A program made the translations under genes and the position numbers. Below the pieces are notes generated by a model. It searched no databases, was not told where the DNA came from, and worked only from the letters and a program-made list of their open reading frames with translations. This document shows, piece by piece, positions 40,353 to 47,607 of a DNA stretch of 49,038 nucleotides. The stretch's first letter is position 1. Every line of letters starts with the position of its first letter. Location: IMG/VR virus record IMGVR_UViG_3300021089_000387, positions 1 to 49,038 of that record, one strand, 5' to 3'. This DNA comes from a virus.

Positions 40353-41392
40353 TGGGACTACCTAAAAATGTAAAAAAATATTTACCTTTAACTCCTGATA
40401 AAATTTTACATCAGAGAAGAGAGGAACTACTTGAACAAATTCAAGAAGATGGTACCTATTTACCAAAATCCATTTTACATGCAGATTTAGATAGGGGTAT
40501 GTTAGATTTTGTTAGAGACGAATTAGGTATTTCAGTAAACGGGAAGAATATAAAAAATATAGATTTAATTATAACCACACAAAATTGGGCTCAGTTTACT
40601 GAGACTTGGAATTTTCAGGATTTAGATAAAAATATTAAACCCCCTTTTGTTGCCACGGTTAGAAACCCCGATGTTAAGTTTGGGACAAATCCATCATTAC
40701 AATATACAATACCAAATAGAAGACAATTCTATTACGCTAAAGTACCAACGTGGGACGGACAAAGAAAAGGAATGGACATATATAAAATACCTCAACCCGT
40801 TCCTGTAGATATTACTTACAATGTAAAAATATTCTGTAATAGAATGAGAGAGTTAAATGACTTTAATAAAAAGGTATTACAGAAATTTTCATCTAGACAA
40901 GCGTATACAGAAATAAAGGGTCACTATATACCAATGATATTAAACAGTTCATCTGACGAATCCGTTTTAGAACTTGAGAAAAGAAAATACTACGTACAAA
41001 ACTACGAATTCTTAATGATGGGATTCTTATTAGATGAAGAAGAGTTTGAGGTGTCTCCTGCAATATCTAGAACCGCAACTATATTTGAGGTTGATTTACT
41101 TAATACTGGTAAGAGAGTTGAGAAATTACCTTCGAATCCAAGTGATTTTGATTTAGACATTATTTTTGTTAGTGGTTTAGAATCTTTAACTGAAACTTAC
41201 AGATATGAAATTGATTTAACAATATTAGAAACGTCTAATGTAGATAGTTATTCCGTTTATATTAATGATAACTATATTGGTGATGATATCGCAACAATAA
41301 AGGTATCAACTAATGATGAGATTAAGATTGATGTAGTTAAAATAGATATAACCAAACAGTCAGTATTAAAATCTAAAGCTAGACTTCTATAA
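40352..41392 (+). CDS. Tail terminator/sheath stabiliser (gp15-like), 346 aa
   Basis: The middle region is typical of T4 gp15-type proteins: PVPVDITYNVKIFCNRMREL, then QKFSSRQAYTEIKGHYIPM and YYVQNYEFLMMGFLLDEEEFEV, which match the tail terminator fold. T4 gp15 is 272 aa; the extra C-terminal 80 residues (ESLTETYRYEIDL...) look like a small Ig-like or beta domain. It caps the tail tube and joins it to the head. It sits just upstream of the sheath gene, as expected. Confidence 0.68.
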   Translation: MGLPKNVKKYLPLTPDKILHQRREELLEQIQEDGTYLPKSILHADLDRGMLDFVRDELGISVNGKNIKNIDLIITTQNWAQFTETWNFQDLDKNIKPPFVATVRNPDVKFGTNPSLQYTIPNRRQFYYAKVPTWDGQRKGMDIYKIPQPVPVDITYNVKIFCNRMRELNDFNKKVLQKFSSRQAYTEIKGHYIPMILNSSSDESVLELEKRKYYVQNYEFLMMGFLLDEEEFEVSPAISRTATIFEVDLLNTGKRVEKLPSNPSDFDLDIIFVSGLESLTETYRYEIDLTILETSNVDSYSVYINDNYIGDDIATIKVSTNDEIKIDVVKIDITKQSVLKSKARLL

Positions 41393-41542
41393 TTACTCTC
41401 CGTAGATATCTCTAACTTCTTTACAATTATCCTCAATTAACTTTTCTAAGAATTTATAAATCTTTAAACCGTGTTTTTCGCAGTATAGTTTTAAAGTCTT
41501 ATGTGACTCAGGTGAAATTTTTATGTTTTTTATTTTACTCAT
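41393..41542 (-). CDS. Small ribbon-helix-helix-like protein, 49 aa
   Basis: A complete minus-strand frame from ATG at 41542 to TAA, 49 residues: SKIKNIKISPESHKTLKLYC, then a helix ending in EKLIEDNCKEV. The alternating strand (KIKNIKIS) followed by two helices fits an Arc/MetJ-type DNA-binding fold. It is the only minus-strand gene in the 39-49 kb plus-strand block and sits between the tail terminator and sheath genes, so it may regulate transcription there. A TATTTATA element lies about 50 nt upstream on its strand. Confidence 0.6.
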   Translation of the reverse strand: MSKIKNIKISPESHKTLKLYCEKHGLKIYKFLEKLIEDNCKEVRDIYGE

Positions 41543-41557
41543 CCATGTTTTTTTAAA

Positions 41558-41588
41558 AAGTAGAAAAAAGGTAGAATTTTTTCCTACT
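41558..41588. promoter_or_regulatory. Imperfect inverted repeat upstream of the sheath gene
   Basis: AGTAGAAAAAA and TTTTTTCCTACT flank a short centre (GGTAGAA region), an imperfect inverted repeat with one bulge. It could fold in RNA or serve as an operator for the small protein encoded beside it. Low complexity makes chance likely. Confidence 0.25.
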
Positions 41589-41591
41589 CTA

Positions 41592-41599
41592 TATAAATA
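41592..41599 (-). promoter_or_regulatory. Candidate late promoter (TATTTATA), minus strand
   Basis: Minus-strand ATATTTATATAGAGTAGG, 49 nt upstream of the ATG of the small minus-strand gene. Confidence 0.35.
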
Positions 41600-41636
41600 T
41601 ACTCTTTATGTAATAGTTTTTTCATCTTTTTGCTAA

Positions 41637-41644
41637 TATTTATC
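41637..41644 (+). promoter_or_regulatory. Candidate late promoter of the tail sheath (TATTTATC / TATAAATA)
   Basis: ATATTTATCTATAAATAAAAAC contains TATTTATC (41637-41644) and a T4-consensus TATAAATA one base later (41645-41652), 24-32 nt before the ATG at 41677. Either or both may be used by the late sigma factor. Confidence 0.6.
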
Positions 41645-41676
41645 TATAAATAAAAACTTAAGAAAAAAATTACACA

Positions 41677-44600
41677 ATGGCGACATCTAACAAAGTATTC
41701 GTATCTCCGGGTGTTTATACATCAGAAAGAGATTTAAGTTTTGTAGCACAAAGTGTAGGAGTAACAACTCTTGGGTTAGTAGGTGAAACAATTTCGGGAC
41801 CAGCATTCGAGCCGATTTTCATTACTAATTACGATGAGTTCCAATCCTATTTTGGTGGTACAAATCCAACTAAATTTGTAAATACTCAGATACCTAAGTA
41901 TGAGGCGGCTTATATAGCTAAGTCTTATCTACAACAATCAAATCAATTGTTTGTAACAAGGGTACTTGGATTATCAGGGTATGACGCAGGACCTTCATGG
42001 TCAATAACAACTATCGGTAACTTAGATAGTTCAGGAACGACCGCTACGGGACAAACTGGACCATTTACAGTGTCATTCTCCGGAGTTTCAGGAACATCTA
42101 CAAGTGTGGCTATCACCAATTATGGTGGTCTACCCGCTTCAATTCAAGGTGTGATAACAGATTCATATACAACATATACTGGCGGTGAATCAACTTTACA
42201 ATCAGATATGGAAGGTTATTTCTATTCTGAAATTGTAAACAACGCAAATTCGGGACAAACCTCCTATTTTTGGGGAGCAGTCGATTCGACCACATATGAT
42301 AATATTACAGGAGTAACTACTACACCTAATTACGTAAGTAACGTAAATGTTTTAGGTGTTGAAAATATACAGTTTGAATCAATAGAATTAACTGACTCAG
42401 TAAACGACCCATGGTATTACGCATTATTTACAGAATCTAATGGTGTTTATAATGGTACAGGTTTCGGCTTTGGTGTAACCACGTTAGTAAATACGGTTGG
42501 TCTCGAATATCAAGGGACCGCTCAAGTTTACGTAACTAATTATACAGGTACACCGTATAATGATTATCATGATGTGGTAGTAGCAACTTTACGTTCACGA
42601 GGTATCGATACATATACTTCTGATGATGGTCCTGTATATGAAGTATCAGGATTAACTGATGTTAACATGGATTGTACGGGTGTTTACTCGGAGGTTAATA
42701 CTAACCCTTTCTCTACATTTGGTCTTTCAGCAACAACTGCAAATGGAGATAATTTCTTTTTCCAAACATCATTTAACGTATCTAATTCCAATTACCTATC
42801 AAAGGTATTCGGAAAATCGAATTTTGCAAAACCAAAATCTGAAGTACCTTTATTCGTAGAAGAAGAATATTATAACTTATTAAATACTGGTTATAGATTA
42901 GGTCGTGTTCGTGGTTTAAATTGTACACTAACTGATTTACCAAGTGCGAGACAAGATTTAGGAACTAACACAAGTATTGGTTGGTATTTAGAACAATATC
43001 AAACACCTGAAACTCCATATTTTGTTTCAGAACTGAGAGGTAACCAAGTTTATGATATGTTTAAAGTTATAACAATATCTGACGGTAATGCTGCAAACAG
43101 AGAGGTAAAAGTTTCAATTATGAATATCTCATTTAATAATGGAACCTTTGATGTTGTAGTACGTGATTTCTTCGATACAGACGCAAATCCTGTAGTTTTA
43201 GAGAAATTCACTAACTGTACGATGGATATCAACCAAAATAGTTTTGTAGCTAAGAAAATTGGTACATCTAATGGTGAATTTGAATTAAGGTCAAGATTTA
43301 TAATGTTAGAAATGAATGAAGATGCACCTATGGATTCACTACCTTGTGGGTTTAGAGGATATCAAACTAGACAGTATTCAGGGGTTAAATCACCATTCTT
43401 AGAATATAAAACAAAATATGACACACCGGGTGAAGTTATTTGGAACCCACCATTTGGTGCGGCTTCAGGTACAGACAATGAAACAAGAAGTTCAGGTGAT
43501 AGAGTAAGAAGAACATACTTAGGTGTTTCTAACACCGCAGGTATAGATGCGGATTTCTTATCATATAAAGGAAAACAAAATCCTACTAATTTAGCGACCG
43601 CTACTGATTCACAACCATGGTCTTACCTAACTAAAGGTTACCATATGGATTCAGGAGCAACGGTTATTTTAATTTCATCTAACTATGTTACTTCAGGTGA
43701 AACCGCTTTTGAAGTTGGTGACGCTAGTTTTGACGGGGAACCTCAAAGTGAAAGTAACCCATATTATAGATTAAATGCACGTAAGTTCACTGTTGTACCA
43801 TCAGGAGGTTTTGACGGATGGGACATTTACAGGCAATATAGAACTAATGGTGACAGGTACCAATTAGGAGCTGCTGGATTTAGAGCAGGTGCTGCACCAT
43901 CAATAACTTATCCAACCGCAACAGGGTGGGGAGCATTTAAACAAATTGTAGGTCCAGATAAATTAACTTGGGCTAACACTGATTATTACGCTTACTTATG
44001 GGGTCAGTACACATTCAATAATCCTGAATCAGTTAACATTAACGTGTTTACTACACCTGGTATTGATTATGTTAACAACTCAAATTTAGTTGAGTCAGCA
44101 ATTGACATGATTGAACAGGACAGAGCGGATTCAGTTTATATTTGTACAACACCTGATTATAATATGTTTACACCTTCTTTAGGGAATTTCGATACGGACT
44201 TCATTTATCCTGAAGAGGCGGTAGATAATTTAGAGGATACAGGAATTGACTCTAACTACACTGCAACTTATTACCCATGGATTCTTACAAGAGATACGGT
44301 TAATAATACACAGATTTATCTTCCACCAACAGGTGAAGTTGTTAGAAACTTAGCATTAACAGACAACATCGCTTTCCCATGGTTCGCATCAGCGGGTTAC
44401 ACGAGAGGTTTAGTTAATTCTGTTAAAGCACGTAAAAAACTAACACAAGAAGATAGAGATACACTTTATCAAGGTAGATTAAACCCGATAGCAACCTTCT
44501 CTGATGTTGGTACAGTTATTTGGGGTAACAAAACTTTACAGATTAAAGAATCTGCACTTGATAGAATAAATGTTAGAAGATTATTACTACAAGCACGTAA

Positions 44601-44871
44601 GTTAATTTCGGCAGTAGCGGTAAGATTATTATTCGAACAAAACGATGAACAAGTTAGACAAGAGTTCTTAGACTCAGTTAATCCTATCTTAGATAGTATT
44701 AGAAGAGACAGAGGTTTGATTGACTTTAGAGTTACAGTTTCAAATACACCTGAAGATTTAGACTCTAATACGTTAACAGGTAAAATTTACTTGAAACCAA
44801 CAAGAGCACTTGAATTTATAGATATTGAATTCTTGATTACTCCTACAGGAGCATCTTTTGAAGATATTTAA
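41677..44871 (+). CDS. Contractile tail sheath protein (gp18-like), 1064 aa
   Basis: The N-terminus (FVSPGVYTSERDLS; G-x-x-G-L-V-G-E-T-x-x-G-P-A-F-E-P; YDEFQSYFGG) and the C-terminus (about 900-1064, with AFPWFASAGYTRGL, GRLNPIATF, RRLLLQARKLI and a final beta domain) are sheath signatures. T4 gp18 is 659 aa. The extra roughly 400 residues lie in the middle as added surface domains. Sheath contraction drives tube penetration. Followed by a hairpin at 44895-44916. Confidence 0.95.
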   Translation: MATSNKVFVSPGVYTSERDLSFVAQSVGVTTLGLVGETISGPAFEPIFITNYDEFQSYFGGTNPTKFVNTQIPKYEAAYIAKSYLQQSNQLFVTRVLGLSGYDAGPSWSITTIGNLDSSGTTATGQTGPFTVSFSGVSGTSTSVAITNYGGLPASIQGVITDSYTTYTGGESTLQSDMEGYFYSEIVNNANSGQTSYFWGAVDSTTYDNITGVTTTPNYVSNVNVLGVENIQFESIELTDSVNDPWYYALFTESNGVYNGTGFGFGVTTLVNTVGLEYQGTAQVYVTNYTGTPYNDYHDVVVATLRSRGIDTYTSDDGPVYEVSGLTDVNMDCTGVYSEVNTNPFSTFGLSATTANGDNFFFQTSFNVSNSNYLSKVFGKSNFAKPKSEVPLFVEEEYYNLLNTGYRLGRVRGLNCTLTDLPSARQDLGTNTSIGWYLEQYQTPETPYFVSELRGNQVYDMFKVITISDGNAANREVKVSIMNISFNNGTFDVVVRDFFDTDANPVVLEKFTNCTMDINQNSFVAKKIGTSNGEFELRSRFIMLEMNEDAPMDSLPCGFRGYQTRQYSGVKSPFLEYKTKYDTPGEVIWNPPFGAASGTDNETRSSGDRVRRTYLGVSNTAGIDADFLSYKGKQNPTNLATATDSQPWSYLTKGYHMDSGATVILISSNYVTSGETAFEVGDASFDGEPQSESNPYYRLNARKFTVVPSGGFDGWDIYRQYRTNGDRYQLGAAGFRAGAAPSITYPTATGWGAFKQIVGPDKLTWANTDYYAYLWGQYTFNNPESVNINVFTTPGIDYVNNSNLVESAIDMIEQDRADSVYICTTPDYNMFTPSLGNFDTDFIYPEEAVDNLEDTGIDSNYTATYYPWILTRDTVNNTQIYLPPTGEVVRNLALTDNIAFPWFASAGYTRGLVNSVKARKKLTQEDRDTLYQGRLNPIATFSDVGTVIWGNKTLQIKESALDRINVRRLLLQARKLISAVAVRLLFEQNDEQVRQEFLDSVNPILDSIRRDRGLIDFRVTVSNTPEDLDSNTLTGKIYLKPTRALEFIDIEFLITPTGASFEDI

Positions 44872-44881
44872 TAACTAACTA

Positions 44882-44889
44882 TATTTATA
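44882..44889 (+). promoter_or_regulatory. Candidate late promoter (TATTTATA)
   Basis: ATATTTATATTAAGG lies after the sheath stop and 58 nt before the 47-residue gene at 44948, overlapping the start of the hairpin region. Confidence 0.4.
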
Positions 44890-44894
44890 TTAAG

Positions 44895-44916
44895 GAGGAG
44901 GGTTAATTCCCTCCTC
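44895..44916 (+). terminator. Hairpin after the tail sheath gene
   Basis: GAGGAGGG (44895-44902), loop TTAATT, CCCTCCTC (44909-44916): 8 G/C-rich base pairs right after the sheath stop. The following T-run is short (TCTTAG), so it may be a weak terminator or an RNA-stabilising structure that sets sheath level. Confidence 0.6.
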
Positions 44917-44947
44917 TTAGCCAATTAAACGTTTAAACAAAAATAAA

Positions 44948-45091
44948 ATGGAATTCAAGAAAAAAACACTTAACGAGTCGTTAAACGTAAAGTCTGACGG
45001 AAAAAAGTCTTTTTCTAAAAAACCTCAGAATATTGTTATATCTGAGTCACAATTAGAGAGACTAATGGTAAAAATTAATAAGAAAAACTAA
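44948..45091 (+). CDS. Small basic tag-like protein, 47 aa
   Basis: A 47-residue frame from ATG at 44948 to TAA: MEFKKKTLNESLNV...FSKKPQ, ending NIVISESQLERLMVKINKKN. The ISESQLERLM helix resembles the ITENELIEII helix of the Lys-rich protein at 496-753. High Lys content suggests nucleic-acid binding. It starts 8 nt before the HAD gene's ATG region and is in the same orientation. It may be a leader or an internal-capsid type protein. Confidence 0.55.
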   Translation: MEFKKKTLNESLNVKSDGKKSFSKKPQNIVISESQLERLMVKINKKN

Positions 45092-45099
45092 GTAGAAAG

Positions 45100-45951
45100 A
45101 TGAGTTTAAAGAAGGTTATTAGAGAATTTTATCACGAAAAAAAATTACAAGAAGGGTTTGACCCTGAAGGTAATCCCGATTTAAAGTATTATGCTTTTGA
45201 TTGGGATGATAATATTGCGACTATGCCGACACAAATCATACTTTTGTCCGATGAGGACGAGGAGGTGGGAATGTCAACAGAAGACTTCGCCGACTATCGA
45301 GGTATGATTGGTAAAGAACCTTTTGAATATAAGGGTAAAATGATTGTAGGGTATGCCGATGACCCTTACAGAAATTTCGGAGTTAAGGGTGATAACGCCT
45401 TTATAGTGGACTCCCTATTAGCAAAACCAGGTCCATCGTGGAATGATTTTGTTGAAGCGATAAACGGGGGGTCAATTTTTTCAATAATCACTGCAAGAGG
45501 TCACACACCATCGGTATTACGTGAAGCGATTTATAATATGATTGTGACTAACCATAACGGTATTAGCAAGGAGTCTTTAATTGACAATCTTAAAAAGTAT
45601 CGTAATATGTCGGGTGACGAGGAAAAGGATTCGTCCGTAATGATTAATGATTATTTGGATTTAAATAAATACCATCCTGTAACATATGGTGAAGGTAACG
45701 CTGCTGACCCTGAAGAGGGTAAAATTAAAGCTTTAAGGAGTTTTATCGCGTATGTGAAAGAAATGAGTGAAAGAATTGGTAAAAAAGCCTTTCTTAAAAA
45801 TGATATAAAAAATAATTTCATACCTATGATTGGGTTTTCTGACGATGACCCAGGCAATGTAGAAAAGATTAAAGCATTTTTAGATAAAGAATATAAAGAT
45901 AAACCAGTTAAAATGTATTTAACTAAAGGAGGAGATAAAAAAGAAGTATAA
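45100..45951 (+). CDS. HAD-superfamily phosphatase-like protein, 283 aa
   Basis: YAFDWDDNIATMP contains motif I (Asp34, Asp36). SIITARGH fits motif II with Thr. IGFSDDDPGNVEKI, near residue 248, fits motif IV with the double Asp. An N-terminal helix of about 20 residues precedes. The fold is that of small phosphatases acting on nucleotides or polynucleotide ends. Its place between sheath and tube genes is odd for metabolism. A virion-linked role is possible. Confidence 0.78.
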   Translation: MSLKKVIREFYHEKKLQEGFDPEGNPDLKYYAFDWDDNIATMPTQIILLSDEDEEVGMSTEDFADYRGMIGKEPFEYKGKMIVGYADDPYRNFGVKGDNAFIVDSLLAKPGPSWNDFVEAINGGSIFSIITARGHTPSVLREAIYNMIVTNHNGISKESLIDNLKKYRNMSGDEEKDSSVMINDYLDLNKYHPVTYGEGNAADPEEGKIKALRSFIAYVKEMSERIGKKAFLKNDIKNNFIPMIGFSDDDPGNVEKIKAFLDKEYKDKPVKMYLTKGGDKKEV

Positions 45952-46027
45952 TTATTATTATATTTTATTTGCTCTAGTAGATTACTGAAAAAAAAATAAA
46001 AGTAAATAGAAAAACTTTTAAACTGGA

Positions 46028-46035
46028 TATTTATA
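46028..46035 (+). promoter_or_regulatory. Candidate late promoter of the tail tube (TATTTATA)
   Basis: ATATTTATAATTAAATAAAC lies 36 nt before the ATG at 46072, in the 120-bp gap after the HAD gene. No other clear element is seen in this gap. Confidence 0.55.
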
Positions 46036-46071
46036 ATTAAATAAACTAAAGAAATATAAAACCAAAATACA

Positions 46072-46560
46072 ATGGCAGACTTATTAATGAAAATGCCCGT
46101 TCCCTATGAACCAAAAAGGAAGAACCGATTTATACTATCGTTTCCATCTTCATTGGGTATTAATTCTTGGTATGTTGAGTCTACATCAAGACCTAACATC
46201 CAAATCGGGTCAACAGAGATTCCTTTTTTAAACACCTCTACATACGTAGCAGGTAGATTCGTGTGGAACACGATAAACGTTACATTCCGTGACCCAATTG
46301 GACCATCAGCGTCACAAGCGTTAATGGAGTGGGTTAGATTACATTCAGAGTCCGTAACAGGACGTATGGGATATGCTGCAGGTTATAAGAAAGACTTAGA
46401 CCTAGAGATGTTAGACCCAACAGGTGTGGCGGTTGAAAAATGGATTCTACAAGGAACATTTTTAACTGATGTTAATTTCGATAGTTTAGGATATAGTGAT
46501 GATGCGTTAGCTACTATTACAGCTACATTACGTCCTGATAGATGTATTTTGGTATACTAA
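46072..46560 (+). CDS. Tail tube protein (gp19-like), 162 aa
   Basis: T4 gp19 (163 aa) matches in length and layout: N-terminal PVPYEPKRKNRFILSFPSS, SWYVESTSRPNI, the beta-rich FVWNTINVTFRDPIGPSAS, ALMEWVRLHSES and the C-terminal GTFLTDVNF..LGYSDDALATITATLRPDRC. It forms the hexameric inner tube. Terminated by a clear intrinsic terminator just downstream. Confidence 0.95.
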   Translation: MADLLMKMPVPYEPKRKNRFILSFPSSLGINSWYVESTSRPNIQIGSTEIPFLNTSTYVAGRFVWNTINVTFRDPIGPSASQALMEWVRLHSESVTGRMGYAAGYKKDLDLEMLDPTGVAVEKWILQGTFLTDVNFDSLGYSDDALATITATLRPDRCILVY

Positions 46561-46602
46561 TATAAAACAAGTATTGATAATAAACCAATCAATTGTATAT
46601 TT

Positions 46603-46638
46603 AAAACCATAGAGGTCATTGAACTTCTATGGTTTTTT
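46603..46638 (+). terminator. Intrinsic terminator after the tail tube gene
   Basis: AAAACCATAGA (46603-46613) pairs with TCTATGGTTTT (46626-46636), an 11-bp stem with a 12-nt loop, followed by further T residues. Position 43 nt after the tube stop and 18 nt before the next ATG fits a transcription terminator that separates the tube gene. Confidence 0.85.
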
Positions 46639-46654
46639 ATTTAAATAAACTATT

Positions 46655-47404
46655 ATGGACCAAGGAAAACAATACGGACAAGCAAATATGAATTTACCAC
46701 ACGATGTGGTACCATTACCATCGCAAGGTATTTTTTACACTAATAAGAAAAAATCACTTAAAGTCGGTTATTTAACCGCTCAGGATGAAAACTTATTATT
46801 ATCTAATTCAGGAAGTAAAAACTTAGTGATGACATTACTAAAAAATAAAATTTACGAACCTGATTTTAATGTTAACGAATTATTAGATGGGGACGCCGAG
46901 GCTGTATTAATATTTTTAAGAAATACTGCGTTTGGTTCTGACTATAACTTTGTATTAAAAGACCCAAAAACAGGTAAGGATTTTAATTTTAAGGTGGCTT
47001 TAGATGAATTAAACATTGAAAAAACTAAGATAAAACCTAATGAAAAGGGCTTATTTGAATTTAATTTACCAAAAACAGGTGTCAATGTTGTATGTCGACT
47101 TTTAAATATTCAAGATACTAATGAGTTATCTGAATTACCTGATTTATACCCTGACGGAGTAACGGTACCTCTTGTTACTAAACGGTTAGAAAAGTTAATC
47201 ATTTCCATAGATGGGGATGAAAATAGAGAAAAAATATCAACATTTATAAGTACGCTACCTATTATGGATTCAAAATTTATTAGAAACACAATGAAAGATT
47301 GTGAACCTAAGTTGGACCTTAATAGAACTACTACAGCCCCGTCAGGAGAAAAAGTGACTATGCGTATCACTTTTGGGGCAGAGTTTTTTCGTCCTTTCTT
47401 CTAA
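46655..47404 (+). CDS. Tail assembly/baseplate hub chaperone-like protein (gp26-type), 249 aa
   Basis: The N-terminus LPHDVVPLPSQGIFYTNKKKSLKVGYLTAQDENLL is the L-P-S-x-G-x-x-Y...L-T-A-x-D-E pattern of T4 gp26-like and tail assembly proteins. The middle AEAVLIFLRNTAFGSDY is also typical. It ends with MRITFGAEFFRPFF. It lies between tube and tape measure genes, where tail assembly chaperones are expected. The downstream frame 47358-47579 overlaps its 3' end, which could allow a frameshift product. Confidence 0.72.
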   Translation: MDQGKQYGQANMNLPHDVVPLPSQGIFYTNKKKSLKVGYLTAQDENLLLSNSGSKNLVMTLLKNKIYEPDFNVNELLDGDAEAVLIFLRNTAFGSDYNFVLKDPKTGKDFNFKVALDELNIEKTKIKPNEKGLFEFNLPKTGVNVVCRLLNIQDTNELSELPDLYPDGVTVPLVTKRLEKLIISIDGDENREKISTFISTLPIMDSKFIRNTMKDCEPKLDLNRTTTAPSGEKVTMRITFGAEFFRPFF

Positions 47405-47417
47405 CTATAGGAAAATT

Positions 47418-47579
47418 ATGCTCGATGAGTTCTATTATCTAAGTAAACATGTTAATATGTCTTACTCAGACCTACAATTAATGCCCACCTTTGAGAGAAA
47501 GTTTTTTATTGATAAACTTTCTTCTGAATTCCAAGAAAAAAACGAACAGATAGAAAAACAACGACAGAAATCTAGATAA
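47418..47579 (+). CDS. Small tail assembly protein, 53 aa
   Basis: I choose the ATG at 47418, with AGGAAA just upstream as a weak ribosome binding site, over the TTG at 47373 inside the previous gene. The product is helical: MLDEFYYLSKHVNMSYSDLQLMPTFERKFFIDKL, ending in a charged coiled coil. The S-Y-S-D-L-x-x-M-P pattern is common in small tail assembly proteins of T4-like phages (gp51/gp26 region). The frame is open from 47358, so a fused product is possible. Confidence 0.65.
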   Translation: MLDEFYYLSKHVNMSYSDLQLMPTFERKFFIDKLSSEFQEKNEQIEKQRQKSR

Positions 47580-47583
47580 CTAA

Positions 47584-47591
47584 TATTTATA
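47584..47591 (+). promoter_or_regulatory. Candidate late promoter of the tape measure (TATTTATA)
   Basis: ATATTTATAGTAAACAAT lies 16 nt before the ATG at 47608, right after the stop of the small gene. Confidence 0.5.
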
Positions 47592-47607
47592 GTAAACAAT
47601 TATATCT

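Noticed and set aside
47373-47417. TTG start for the small tail assembly protein
   Set aside because: The TTG is inside the previous gene and lacks a ribosome binding site; ATG 47418 has AGGAAA upstream.
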